A DNA stretch of 64,000 nt from the NCBI GenBank assembly GCA_041166745.1, contig JBEEGH010000029.1:124001-188000 (forward strand). The letters run 5' to 3'. Under the pieces are notes generated by a model that saw only the letters and a list, made by a program, of their open reading frames with translations, was not told the DNA's origin and made no database searches. The DNA comes from DASUCS01 sp041166745. GTDB taxonomy: Bacteria > Actinomycetota > Acidimicrobiia > Acidimicrobiales > JACDCH01. The position numbers were made by a program, and so were the translations under genes. The stretch's first letter is position 1; each line of letters starts with the position of its first letter. Shown in pieces: positions 49,549 to 57,701 of this stretch.

Positions 49549-51612
49549 ATGGACTCCGCCGCGCTTCTCGAGGGCCTGAACGAGGCGCAGCGGCAGGCAG
49601 TCACCTCGGAGGCGAGCCCGTTGGTGATCCTCGCCGGCGCGGGATCGGGCAAGACCCGTGTACTCACTCGACGCATTGCCTACCGATGCGTGACCGAAGT
49701 CGCCGATCCCCGCCATGTCGTCGCGCTCACCTTCACTCGCAAAGCGGCCGGTGAGCTCGGCAATCGTCTTCGAACGCTCGGCCTTCGCGATCACATCGTC
49801 GCGGGCACGTTCCACGCGGTGGCCTACGCACAGCTGCGGCGCTCGTGGTCCGACCGCCGGATGCAGGCTCCCACCCTCCTCGACCGCAAGGTGCCGATGC
49901 TGATCCGGCTGCTCGGCCGCGGGTCGAGCGTGAAGGCGGTCGACGCCGCCGGCGAGATCGAATGGGCCAAGGCGCGCATGATCGCTCCGGCCGACTACCC
50001 GCGCGAAGCCAGCGCGGCCCGGCGGCGGCCGTCGCTCGACCTCCACGTGATGGCCGACCTCTACGGCCGCTACGAGCAGGAGAAGCATCACCAGCGGCAA
50101 GTGGATTTCGACGATCTCCTCCGGCTCTGCGCCCACGGCATCGAGACCGACGCCGAGTTCGCGAGCTCACAGCGATGGCAGTTCCGCCATCTCTTCGTCG
50201 ACGAGTTCCAGGACGTGAACCCGTTGCAGTTCCGATTGCTCGAGGCCTGGCGCGGCGAGCGGCCAGACCTTTGCGTCGTCGGCGACCCGAATCAGGCGAT
50301 CTACGCGTGGAACGGCTCCGATCCAACCCTCATCAACAAGCTCGCGGGCCGCATTCCCGGCACGGAGACGATCACGCTCCAGAGCAACTATCGCTCGTCT
50401 CCACAGGTCGTGGCCACGGCCAACCGCGTACTCGAGTGCGGCGCCGTATCGAAGCTGCGGCTTCGCGCGACGCGTTCGGAAGGCCCCGTTCCGGAGTTGC
50501 TCGTCCACGCCACGGACACGCAGGAGGCCCAGTCCATCGCGAAGGCCATCGCCCGCGGCCACGGGCGCGACGCGCCGTGGTCGCACCACGCCGTGCTCGT
50601 CCGCACGAATGCGCAGGCGGTGCAGCTCGCCGAGGCGCTGCGAGCTGTTCACGCTCCGGTGCGCGTGCGCGGGCAAACGGCGTTCCTCCAGCTGCCCGAG
50701 ATCCGCGAGGCGGTGGGCGCCATGCGGCGCTCGCGGTCCGGACTGCGCGACGCATTGGTCGATCTCGAGGTTCGAGTGGCCCCGCCGGTCAACGTCCACG
50801 ATGTCGGCGACGATGACGACGACGATGACGAGCTCCGGCTCGATGTACAGCCGCTGCTGTCCGATGCCGAGCTCACGCGGATCCGCAATCTCGAGGAGCT
50901 CCTTCGTCTGGCCAACGAGTACCTCACCGACGACCGCTCGCCGTCGACGGCAGGCTTCGAGGCATGGCTCAACGCCACCGTCGGCAGCGACGATGCCGGC
51001 AGCGGCGGCGACGCAGTCGACATCGCAACCTTTCACGCCGCGAAGGGGCTCGAGTGGCCGGTCGTGCATCTCGCCGGTCTCGAGGAAGGCCTGGTTCCGA
51101 TCTTCCACGCGCAGACCAACGAGGCCGCAGCCGAGGAACGTCGTCTCTTCTACGTCGCGATCACCCGCGCCGAGCGAGAGTTGTGGTTGCACCGTGCGGA
51201 GGAGCGCACCTTCGGCACGCGGGTGGCGCGCCGGAAGCCGTCGGTGTACCTCGAGGAGATCGAGCCCGTACTCGACGCGATGCGGCGAGGCGCGGCACCA
51301 GCCGATGCTGCACTGCATCTTCCGGTCGTGCGCGAAACGGTGCGCGCCGCCGGCAAGCCGCGCGTTGGCCGGTCGGCGTCGACCCTCGAACCGGGCGACC
51401 AAGTGCTGTTCGAAGAGCTCCGCCGCTGGCGCTCGCAGCAGGCCAAGGCGGCCAGCGTGCCCGCGTTCGTGATCTTCGACGACAAGACCCTCACGGAAGT
51501 CGCGGCACGCAGACCCACCGACAGGGCAGGCTTGCTGGCGGTGCCCGGTATCGGTCCGGTGAAGCTCGAGCGTTACGGCGACGACCTGTTGGCCGTCGTC
51601 GCGGGTCACTGA
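49549..51612 (+). CDS. UvrD2-like ATP-dependent DNA helicase with HRDC domain
   Basis: A 687-residue superfamily 1A helicase. The Q-motif LNEAQRQAVTSEASPLVILA runs into Walker A GAGSGKTRVLTRR. Motif II is FVDEFQDVNPLQF, motif III GDPNQAIYAWNGSDP, motif IV SNYRSSPQVV, motif V FHAAKGLEWPVV and motif VI YVAITRAERELW. A run of seven aspartates is in domain 2. The C-terminal HRDC domain is at about 610-685 (FEELRRWRSQQAKAASVPAF). This matches mycobacterial UvrD2, although the tetracysteine motif of some relatives is not evident. It acts in DNA repair or replication. Confidence 0.93.
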   Translation: MDSAALLEGLNEAQRQAVTSEASPLVILAGAGSGKTRVLTRRIAYRCVTEVADPRHVVALTFTRKAAGELGNRLRTLGLRDHIVAGTFHAVAYAQLRRSWSDRRMQAPTLLDRKVPMLIRLLGRGSSVKAVDAAGEIEWAKARMIAPADYPREASAARRRPSLDLHVMADLYGRYEQEKHHQRQVDFDDLLRLCAHGIETDAEFASSQRWQFRHLFVDEFQDVNPLQFRLLEAWRGERPDLCVVGDPNQAIYAWNGSDPTLINKLAGRIPGTETITLQSNYRSSPQVVATANRVLECGAVSKLRLRATRSEGPVPELLVHATDTQEAQSIAKAIARGHGRDAPWSHHAVLVRTNAQAVQLAEALRAVHAPVRVRGQTAFLQLPEIREAVGAMRRSRSGLRDALVDLEVRVAPPVNVHDVGDDDDDDDELRLDVQPLLSDAELTRIRNLEELLRLANEYLTDDRSPSTAGFEAWLNATVGSDDAGSGGDAVDIATFHAAKGLEWPVVHLAGLEEGLVPIFHAQTNEAAAEERRLFYVAITRAERELWLHRAEERTFGTRVARRKPSVYLEEIEPVLDAMRRGAAPADAALHLPVVRETVRAAGKPRVGRSASTLEPGDQVLFEELRRWRSQQAKAASVPAFVIFDDKTLTEVAARRPTDRAGLLAVPGIGPVKLERYGDDLLAVVAGH

Positions 51613-52112
51613 TGCGTTTCGAACTGGAACAGCGCGTCGCGGCTCCGGTCGGCGCCGTCGTTGCGGCCTTCGTCGACCCCGGGTTCTACGAGTCCCTCGA
51701 AGCCCTGCCGAACCTCGGCCGCCCCGAGCTCCTGTCTCGCGAGGAGAAGGGGTCCATCGTGCGGATGCGGGTGCGCTACCGGTTCACCGGCCAGCTGTCT
51801 GCCGCGGTCCGCGCCGCGATCGACCCGAAGAAGCTGACCTGGGTCGAGGAGGCGGATCACGATGTCGAAGCCCGTCGAGTGAGCTTCCGCATGATCGCCG
51901 ACCACTACGCCGACCGCTTCAAAGCGTCCGGCACCTACCGGTTCGATCCGGCGGGCGATGCGGCGACGACTCGGAAATGCGCCGGAGACATCGAGATCCG
52001 TATGCCCCTCGTGGGCCGGCGAGTGGAGAACGCGATCATCTCCGGCCTTCGTGAGCATCTGGACTCCGAGGTCGACCTCGTCGAACGCTGGATCGCCGAT
52101 CACGGCGGTTGA
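51612..52112 (+). CDS. DUF2505 (SRPBCC-like) protein
   Basis: A 166-residue protein: MRFELEQRVAAPVGAVVAAF, then EEKGSIVRMRVRYRFTGQL and the C-terminal helix VENAIISGLREHLDSEVDLV. It matches actinobacterial DUF2505, related to START-like folds. Its ATG overlaps the helicase stop by one base (TGATG), so it is coupled to uvrD2. The function is unknown. Confidence 0.8.
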   Translation: MRFELEQRVAAPVGAVVAAFVDPGFYESLEALPNLGRPELLSREEKGSIVRMRVRYRFTGQLSAAVRAAIDPKKLTWVEEADHDVEARRVSFRMIADHYADRFKASGTYRFDPAGDAATTRKCAGDIEIRMPLVGRRVENAIISGLREHLDSEVDLVERWIADHGG

Positions 52113-52143
52113 CCTCTCCCCGGTCCGGCGCGACAACTGGGTG

Positions 52144-52485
52144 ATGACCGGCTCGCTCTCCTGGATCACCGATGATTCCTGGCCGAGTGACGAGGGATGG
52201 CCGTATCCCGACAACGATGCCGATGCCGGCGCCGATCAATTGGAAGAGCTGATCGACGTCTCCGCCGACACCGACGACGATCTCGTCAGCCTCCACGCCG
52301 CCTCCCCTCGCCTGCTCGACCGCCTCGAACCTGTCGAGCGTGCGGTGATCACTGCTCGCTACGGTCTCGACGGCGGAGAACCGCGCACGATCCGCGAGAT
52401 ACAACACGACCTCGGCCTGCCGCGCGCCGATCTACGTGTCGCGTTGGGCGACGGCCTCGCCAAGCTCCGCACCCAGATCGGTTAG
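52144..52485 (+). CDS. Orphan sigma-70 region 4-like helix-turn-helix protein
   Basis: A 113-residue protein. An acidic N-terminal half (about 1-50, rich in D and E) is followed by a region 4-like module: LDRLEPVERAVITARYGLDG, then EPRTIREIQHDLGLPRADLR and VALGDGLAKLRTQIG. This is the -35-recognition helix-turn-helix of sigma factors without region 2. ATG 52144 is preceded in frame by GTG 52141. It follows the uvrD2-DUF2505 pair by 31 nt. It might be an anti-sigma-like or accessory transcription factor. Confidence 0.7.
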   Translation: MTGSLSWITDDSWPSDEGWPYPDNDADAGADQLEELIDVSADTDDDLVSLHAASPRLLDRLEPVERAVITARYGLDGGEPRTIREIQHDLGLPRADLRVALGDGLAKLRTQIG

Positions 52486-52516
52486 CAAAACCGCGCTCGG
52501 GTAGCGTCCCCACCCA

Positions 52517-54436
52517 ATGGAACATGGGGGGCGCAGGTCGCAGCTGTCGCGTCGCGCTTTCCTGGCGCGGATGTCCGCGCTGGCCGCTGTCGGCTGGACG
52601 GGCGATCTCTGGACACCGGCGCGCGCCGCGGGCCTCGCCCGCACGATGGCGATCAGCGTCAATCCCACCGGCACCACCCTCGAAGCGACGGTGGTGCGAT
52701 TGGGCGCCGCCGGCTACCGACAGCTCGGCGATGGTCCAGGATGGCCGATCGTGGTGCGCGCAGAGCTGGCGGCGCCAAAGGACGGTCGCGAAGACCGCCG
52801 CATCCCGATGCTGGCGCTCGTGCATCTCACCGACGTGCACTTGATCGACACGCAAAGCCCGTCGAGGGTCGAGTTCCTCGACCGGTACGGGGCGCCGTTC
52901 GAGAGCGCGTTTCGGGCGCAGGAGCCCGTCACCAACCAGGTGGCGACGTCGATGATGACGCGCATCAACTCGATCGCCGCCGGGCCAGTCACCGGACGGC
53001 CGTTCGATGTGTGTGTCTCGACCGGCGACAACATCGACAACCAGCAGCACAACGAGCTCGACTGGTTCATCACGACACTCGACGGCGGGACGATCGTGCC
53101 CGACAGCGGCGCCATCGGTACGTACGAGGGCGTCCAAGACGGCGTCTCGCCCGACCCGCACTACTGGCACCCCGAGAGTGGGATCGTCGACGACTACAAG
53201 ACGATCAACGGGTTCCCCGACTATCCCGGGCTCCTCGCCGCCGCGATCACCGCGTTCGACAGCCCCGGCATCGACATCCCCTGGTACTCCTGCTACGGGA
53301 ACCACGACGGGCTCGTGCAAGGCAACATGCCTGGCGTTCAGCCGAACGACGTGCGACCTCTCGACGGGATCGCCACGGGGACGGTCAAGCCGACCAACCT
53401 CGCCGCCGGCGTGTCCCCCGCCGACATTCAAAATGCGTTCGCCAACCCGAGCCAGGCGGCGATGTTGCTCTCCCAAGGGGCACCATTCCGAACGGTCACT
53501 GGGGATCCAGAACGGCGCGCCGTGTCGATCGACGAGTGGATCAATGCCCATCTCGCATCACCGAACGCGCCCGGGCCGCACGGCCACGGCTACACCGAGG
53601 ACATGCTCGGCACGACGCAGCTCTACTACACGTTCGCGGTCGCTCCCGGTGTCGTCGGTATCAGCCTCGACACGGTGAACCACGGTGGCTATGCCGACGG
53701 ATCGATCGGGGAAGCCCAGATGGCGTGGCTCGAAGCGCGGCTGATCGAAGCGAGCGGTCGGTACCACGACGCCGGTGGCACCGAGGTGCGCACGGGCCAT
53801 GCCGATCAACTCGTCGTCCTGTTCAGCCATCACAACACGGGCACGCTTGCCAATCCCGTCCCCGATCCGGCCAACCCCACCGAGCAGCGCCTCACGTTCA
53901 CCGAGCTGCACGCGTTGCTGCTGCGCTTCCCCAACGTGATTGCGTGGATCAACGGCCACACGCACGTGAACCGCGTCAAGCCGGTGCCTGACCCGACCGG
54001 CTACACCGGCGGCTTCTGGGAGATCACGACGGCCGCACACGTCGACTACCCCGAGCACGGGCGCCTCGTCGAGCTCGTGGACAACCACGACGGCACGCTT
54101 TCGATCTTCGCGACGATCATCGAGCATGCCGCGCCCGCCGCTGCTGACCCGGGCGATCTCTCCGTGCTCGGCCTCGCGTCGATCAGCCGCGAGCTCTCGG
54201 CGAACGATCCTCAGGTCGACCCCGTCAGCAAGCTCGGCGTACCGACCGATCTCAACGTCGAGCTTCTCCTCACCGCGCCCTTCGATCCACACCCGCCGGC
54301 GTCCACCAGCACGCCGACAAACCAGATCGCGAGAACGGGCATCGAGCTCACGCTGCCGTTGGCCGTCGGCGGCGCAGCCATGGCCGGCGCGCTCGCCGTT
54401 CGGCGCCGACTCGAAATCGCGACCCGAGAGCCTTAG
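52517..54436 (+). CDS. Tat-exported metallophosphoesterase with a C-terminal cell-wall-anchor-like end
   Basis: A 639-residue protein. A twin-arginine signal SQLSRRAFLARMSALAAVG opens it. The calcineurin-like metal site is built from LTDVHLID, STGDNIDN, CYGNHDGL, FSHHNTG and NGHTHVN. It resembles the actinobacterial TIGR03767-type phosphoesterases. The C-terminus (about 604-639) has IARTG, a hydrophobic stretch and a basic end (RRRLEIATREP), like a variant sortase signal. No sortase is in the window. The substrate is unknown. Confidence 0.85.
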   Translation: MEHGGRRSQLSRRAFLARMSALAAVGWTGDLWTPARAAGLARTMAISVNPTGTTLEATVVRLGAAGYRQLGDGPGWPIVVRAELAAPKDGREDRRIPMLALVHLTDVHLIDTQSPSRVEFLDRYGAPFESAFRAQEPVTNQVATSMMTRINSIAAGPVTGRPFDVCVSTGDNIDNQQHNELDWFITTLDGGTIVPDSGAIGTYEGVQDGVSPDPHYWHPESGIVDDYKTINGFPDYPGLLAAAITAFDSPGIDIPWYSCYGNHDGLVQGNMPGVQPNDVRPLDGIATGTVKPTNLAAGVSPADIQNAFANPSQAAMLLSQGAPFRTVTGDPERRAVSIDEWINAHLASPNAPGPHGHGYTEDMLGTTQLYYTFAVAPGVVGISLDTVNHGGYADGSIGEAQMAWLEARLIEASGRYHDAGGTEVRTGHADQLVVLFSHHNTGTLANPVPDPANPTEQRLTFTELHALLLRFPNVIAWINGHTHVNRVKPVPDPTGYTGGFWEITTAAHVDYPEHGRLVELVDNHDGTLSIFATIIEHAAPAAADPGDLSVLGLASISRELSANDPQVDPVSKLGVPTDLNVELLLTAPFDPHPPASTSTPTNQIARTGIELTLPLAVGGAAMAGALAVRRRLEIATREP

Positions 54437-54804
54437 CGCGCCTCCAGCTCGGCAATCAGCTTCTTCGGGGCGACAATGCGGTAGGCGTCGTCGACGATGC
54501 CGGCAATCTCCTCCCAGTCGACGTCGACGTCGAGGCGAACACCGATCCATCCGCGATGGCCCACATACGGCGGCACGAAGAACCGGTGGGGCTCCTCGTC
54601 GACGAGCGCACCTTGCACCCCTGGCTGCGCCGGACAGGTCATCGCGATGTGGTCCGCGCCGTGGTGATGATCGTCGAACATCACGAACACCTTCTTGTCG
54701 CGCACGAACCACGTCGGCTCGCCGTGGCTCAACCGCTCGGTCGCCTCGGGAAGCGCCATACAGATCCTGCGAAGGTGCTCGAGGATCTCGCCCCGGCCCG
54801 GCAC
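54433..54804 (-). CDS. MmcQ/YjbR family protein
   Basis: A 123-residue protein: ILEHLRRICMALPEATERLS, then EPTWFVRDKKVFVMFDD, YVGHRGWIGVRLD and a C-terminal helix VDDAYRIVAPKKLIAELE, all typical of the MmcQ/YjbR DNA-binding-like fold. GTG 54804 shares a base with the upstream TAG. The last 4 nt overlap the convergent phosphoesterase stop. The function is unknown. Confidence 0.85.
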   Translation of the reverse strand: MPGRGEILEHLRRICMALPEATERLSHGEPTWFVRDKKVFVMFDDHHHGADHIAMTCPAQPGVQGALVDEEPHRFFVPPYVGHRGWIGVRLDVDVDWEEIAGIVDDAYRIVAPKKLIAELEAR

Positions 54805-55451
54805 TATCGGCGCTCCATCGACATCGTCGTCGGACCGACGTGCTTGTCGAGCCAAGCGTTGATCGGCTTGGCCGCGTGCAACACGTCGACGACGCGCTGC
54901 TTCGCCTTCGCGGTACCGAGCCAGGCCGCGATCGGCCATTGCTTCCAGGTGATCAGACCCTTCATGCGCAGCAGCTCGATCCGCGGGTGGTCCTTCGGGT
55001 AGCCCTTGGGCGCGGTCTTCAGCTCCTCGTGGGCGCTCACCTCGATGCCCTCCGCCTTCACTGCACTCACGAGCTTCTCGATCTGCCTTCCGGTGCGATC
55101 GTCGGCGACCGCTCGACGCAACCGCTCGAGTTGATCAGGCATCGGCATGTACATCCCTGACCCGACGCCGATGGCTTCCGCCGACAGCGAGATGTAACCG
55201 CCCTTGCTCAGCGTGCCCGCGATGTTCGTCTTGTAGGGCGACTTGTCGAGGCTGAAGCGAATGTCGCGGTTCGGACGGAAGATCCTGCCCTCACCGAACT
55301 CCCCGGCGAGCTCGTCGAGGAGCTCCTCCATCGGCCGCTTCACCTGTTGCTCATAGATCGCTTTGTGCGCGTGCCAGAACGTCTTCGAGTTGTCGGCCTC
55401 GAGGGCTTCGAAGAACTCGATCGCCTCCGCGCTCCACCCCTTGAACGCCAT
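54804..55451 (-). CDS. DUF2461 family protein
   Basis: A 215-residue protein. FFEALEADNSKTFWHAHKAI, RIFRPNRDIRFSLDKSPYKT, GGYISLSAEAIGVGSGMYMP and PKGYPKDHPRIELLRMKGL are the DUF2461 landmarks. The family is widespread and of unknown function. It ends one base into the MmcQ-like gene and starts 10 nt after the thioesterase stop. Confidence 0.88.
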   Translation of the reverse strand: MAFKGWSAEAIEFFEALEADNSKTFWHAHKAIYEQQVKRPMEELLDELAGEFGEGRIFRPNRDIRFSLDKSPYKTNIAGTLSKGGYISLSAEAIGVGSGMYMPMPDQLERLRRAVADDRTGRQIEKLVSAVKAEGIEVSAHEELKTAPKGYPKDHPRIELLRMKGLITWKQWPIAAWLGTAKAKQRVVDVLHAAKPINAWLDKHVGPTTMSMERR

Positions 55452-55461
55452 GGGGCGAAAC

Positions 55462-56136
55462 CTACTGCGCGCCCCGCGCCGCTTCCCGGGCTTCGATCAT
55501 TCCGCGGAGCTTCTCGAAGTCCACGGAGATGAAGAGTCCTTCGGACTCGGCGCAGAGGACGTCACCGGCGTGCAGCGTGCCGCGGCAGATGATCTTGCGG
55601 CCGTCCGCCCGCTCGAGCCAGCCCTCCATCCGCAACTCCGTATGAAGTGGCGTCGGTGATCGGTAGTGGATCGTGAGACGTCCGGTCATGCCGTGATTGC
55701 CTGACAACGACTGCGCGAGCCCGAGCAACTCGTCGAACATCGCCGCCACAAAGCCGCCGTGCACGTGGCCGGGCGGTCCTTCGTAGGCCGATCCGCACAC
55801 CACGGTGCCGAGCACACGATCCTTCTCGATCTGCATGCGCATCGGTGGCGCGAGCGGATTCGAGAGTCCCATGAACGGGCTGTTGTCGAAGGGGCCGGCC
55901 GAGTCACCGGCGGGACCGGCCTCCGCGAATCCGGTGAAGAGGTGCTCCTGCGGGTACGCACTCAACCGCGCCGCGATCTCCTCCAACTCGTCGGCGACAC
56001 CATGGAACACCTCGAGTGGCGCCGACGTGGCCACGAAGCGCTCGATCACGCTGCGCAGCGCGTCGGTCAGCCGCCGCACCTCCGCTCGCCGCTCGGGAGC
56101 CTCGTCGGTCGGAACCTCTGGCCACGAAAAGGTCAT
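55462..56136 (-). CDS. PaaI-type hotdog thioesterase
   Basis: A 224-residue protein. The N-terminal helical part (to about 85) precedes a hotdog fold with the active-site segment EGPPGHVHGGFVAAMFDELL, and strands LTIHYRSPTPLHTELRMEG and KIICRGTLHAGDVLCAESE. It would hydrolyse acyl-CoA thioesters. ATG 56136 starts it about 88 nt after xthA. Confidence 0.87.
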   Translation of the reverse strand: MTFSWPEVPTDEAPERRAEVRRLTDALRSVIERFVATSAPLEVFHGVADELEEIAARLSAYPQEHLFTGFAEAGPAGDSAGPFDNSPFMGLSNPLAPPMRMQIEKDRVLGTVVCGSAYEGPPGHVHGGFVAAMFDELLGLAQSLSGNHGMTGRLTIHYRSPTPLHTELRMEGWLERADGRKIICRGTLHAGDVLCAESEGLFISVDFEKLRGMIEAREAARGAQ

Positions 56137-56196
56137 GAGCGCAGCTCGTGACCTGTCGACCGAGAGAGCGCCAGCGATCCGGGCGACGATGGGGAG

Positions 56197-56213
56197 CGGG
56201 GGCGCAGCCCCCG
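56197..56213. terminator. GC-rich hairpin after xthA
   Basis: CGGGGGC-GCA-GCCCCCG is a perfect 7-bp stem 12 nt beyond the xthA stop, before the thioesterase gene. There is no U-run. It may be a tailless terminator. Confidence 0.4.
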
Positions 56214-56224
56214 AGCAAGCACGG

Positions 56225-57010
56225 TCATAGGTCCTCCGTGTCGAAGTCGACGATCAGCGGTGCATGGTCGGAAGGGAGCTGCCCTTTCCGCGCGTTGCGG
56301 TCGATGAGTGCCCACCGCGATCGCTCGGCGAGCGGCGCGCTGGCCAACATGAGGTCGATGCGCATTCCGAGATGCTTGTGGAAATTTCCGGCCCGGTAGT
56401 CCCACCACGAATAGAGACCGGTGTCGTCGTAGTGGCGGCGGAACACGTCGACGAGGCCCCAGGCCTTCAGATCATCGAGCGCCGCTCGTTCCGGTTCGCT
56501 GACGTGGGTTGCACCGTGCACCGCGCTCGCATCCCAGACATCACGATCTTCCGGAGCGATGTTGAAATCGCCACAGACGACCACAGGAGCCTTGGGATCG
56601 CAGACCGCGTCGAGGTGGGCTCGAAGCCGCGCCAACCAATCGAGCTTGAACTGATACTGCTCATGATCGAGCGAGCGTCCGTTGGGCACGTAGACCGTCG
56701 CCACGCGAATGCCGCCGCAGGTCGCCGACAACATGCGGGCCTCGTTGCCCATGATCTCGTCGCCGGGCGCAAATCCGGACGACGGCGCTTCGAGGCCGAC
56801 GCGACTCAGGATGGCCACCCCGTTCCATCGGCCTTCGCCGTGGTGGACGGCTTCGTAGCCGAGGGCCGAGAACGTCAGCGCCGGAAACGCGGAGTCGGCC
56901 AGTTTGGTCTCCTGCATGCAGAGCACGTCGGGCTCGATCTCCTCGAGCCACGCCTCGACGCGTACAAGACGAGCTTTCAACGAGTTGACGTTCCACGTAG
57001 CGATCCGCAT
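56225..57010 (-). CDS. xthA: Exodeoxyribonuclease III / AP endonuclease
   Basis: A 261-residue EEP-family nuclease. The conserved segments are MRIATWNVNSLKARL (N7), DVLCMQETKLAD (E34), VYVPNGRSLDHEQYQFKLDW, VVCGDFNIAPEDRDVWD, YSWWDYRAGNFHKHLGMRID and PSDHAPLIVDFD with the catalytic histidine. It cuts DNA at abasic sites and degrades 3' ends. ATG 57010 gives the standard N-terminus. It is divergent from the DsbA-like gene by 32 nt. Confidence 0.95.
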   Translation of the reverse strand: MRIATWNVNSLKARLVRVEAWLEEIEPDVLCMQETKLADSAFPALTFSALGYEAVHHGEGRWNGVAILSRVGLEAPSSGFAPGDEIMGNEARMLSATCGGIRVATVYVPNGRSLDHEQYQFKLDWLARLRAHLDAVCDPKAPVVVCGDFNIAPEDRDVWDASAVHGATHVSEPERAALDDLKAWGLVDVFRRHYDDTGLYSWWDYRAGNFHKHLGMRIDLMLASAPLAERSRWALIDRNARKGQLPSDHAPLIVDFDTEDL

Positions 57011-57042
57011 CCGACGGTGGACTCTAGATAGGTTCGGGCGAC

Positions 57043-57657
57043 GTGCGTGCCCTCGTCTGGTCCGACTACATCTGCCCGTGGGCCTATCTCGGACGGGATC
57101 GCTCCGCCTTGCTGCGTTCGCTCGACGTGACCGTGACGGCGATGCCCTACGAGCTGCACCCGGACTTGCCCGCGGGCGGGCGCGCCGTACGACCGGACGG
57201 TCGGCTCGGGCGCGTGTACGAGACCATCGGCCGCGAGTGTGCGGAGGTCGGCCTGGCATTCCGTCCTCCAACGCATGTACCGAACAGCCGACTCGCGTTG
57301 GAAACGGCCGAGGTGGTGCGCGTGCTCGACCCGGTGGCGTTCGAGGCACTCGACAACGCGCTCTTTGCCTCGCACTTCGTGGAGGGAGCGGACATCGGCG
57401 ACCCCGACGTGCTCGATGAACTCGTCAGTGCGAGCGGCGCGCGATCAGTCGACGTGCGTGCGTTGGTCGACGTGCGTGCGTTGGTCGACGACGGTGCGGG
57501 TCGCGAGGCGGTCGTGGCGTCGATGACGACGGCGCACGAGCACGGCATCACCGCGACTCCTGCCTGGCTGTTCCCAGGAGACTTCGTGCTGCCCGGGGCT
57601 CAGCCTCGACCACTCTTCGAACGAGTGGTTGCCCGTCTCCGGGCCCAGGCGGAGTAA
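57043..57657 (+). CDS. DsbA-family (FrnE-like) oxidoreductase
   Basis: A 204-residue thioredoxin-fold protein. The active-site segment is WSDYICPWAYLG, with a single cysteine followed by Pro-Trp as in FrnE/HCCA isomerase-like members. The C-terminal cis-proline region is GITATPAWLFPGDFVLPGAQ. The GTG start at 57043 fits. No signal peptide is seen, so it is cytosolic. An in-frame 18-bp tandem duplication (57448-57483) repeats VDVRAL before the last third of the protein. Confidence 0.85.
   Translation: MRALVWSDYICPWAYLGRDRSALLRSLDVTVTAMPYELHPDLPAGGRAVRPDGRLGRVYETIGRECAEVGLAFRPPTHVPNSRLALETAEVVRVLDPVAFEALDNALFASHFVEGADIGDPDVLDELVSASGARSVDVRALVDVRALVDDGAGREAVVASMTTAHEHGITATPAWLFPGDFVLPGAQPRPLFERVVARLRAQAE
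57448..57483 (+). repeat. 18-bp exact tandem duplication inside the DsbA-like gene
   Basis: GTCGACGTGCGTGCGTTG occurs twice in direct succession, encoding VDVRAL twice and followed by a partial third start (GTCGACG). The exact identity suggests a recent slippage event that kept the frame. Confidence 0.9.
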
Positions 57658-57701
57658 CCCCCGACTGGGCCCGGAACGGTGTACAGCATCCAGGCCGTCG
57701 C

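Noticed and set aside
50805..50835. Aspartate-codon run in the helicase gene as a repeat element
   Set aside because: It is a simple acidic loop (about seven aspartates) within the UvrD2 frame and not a DNA element.
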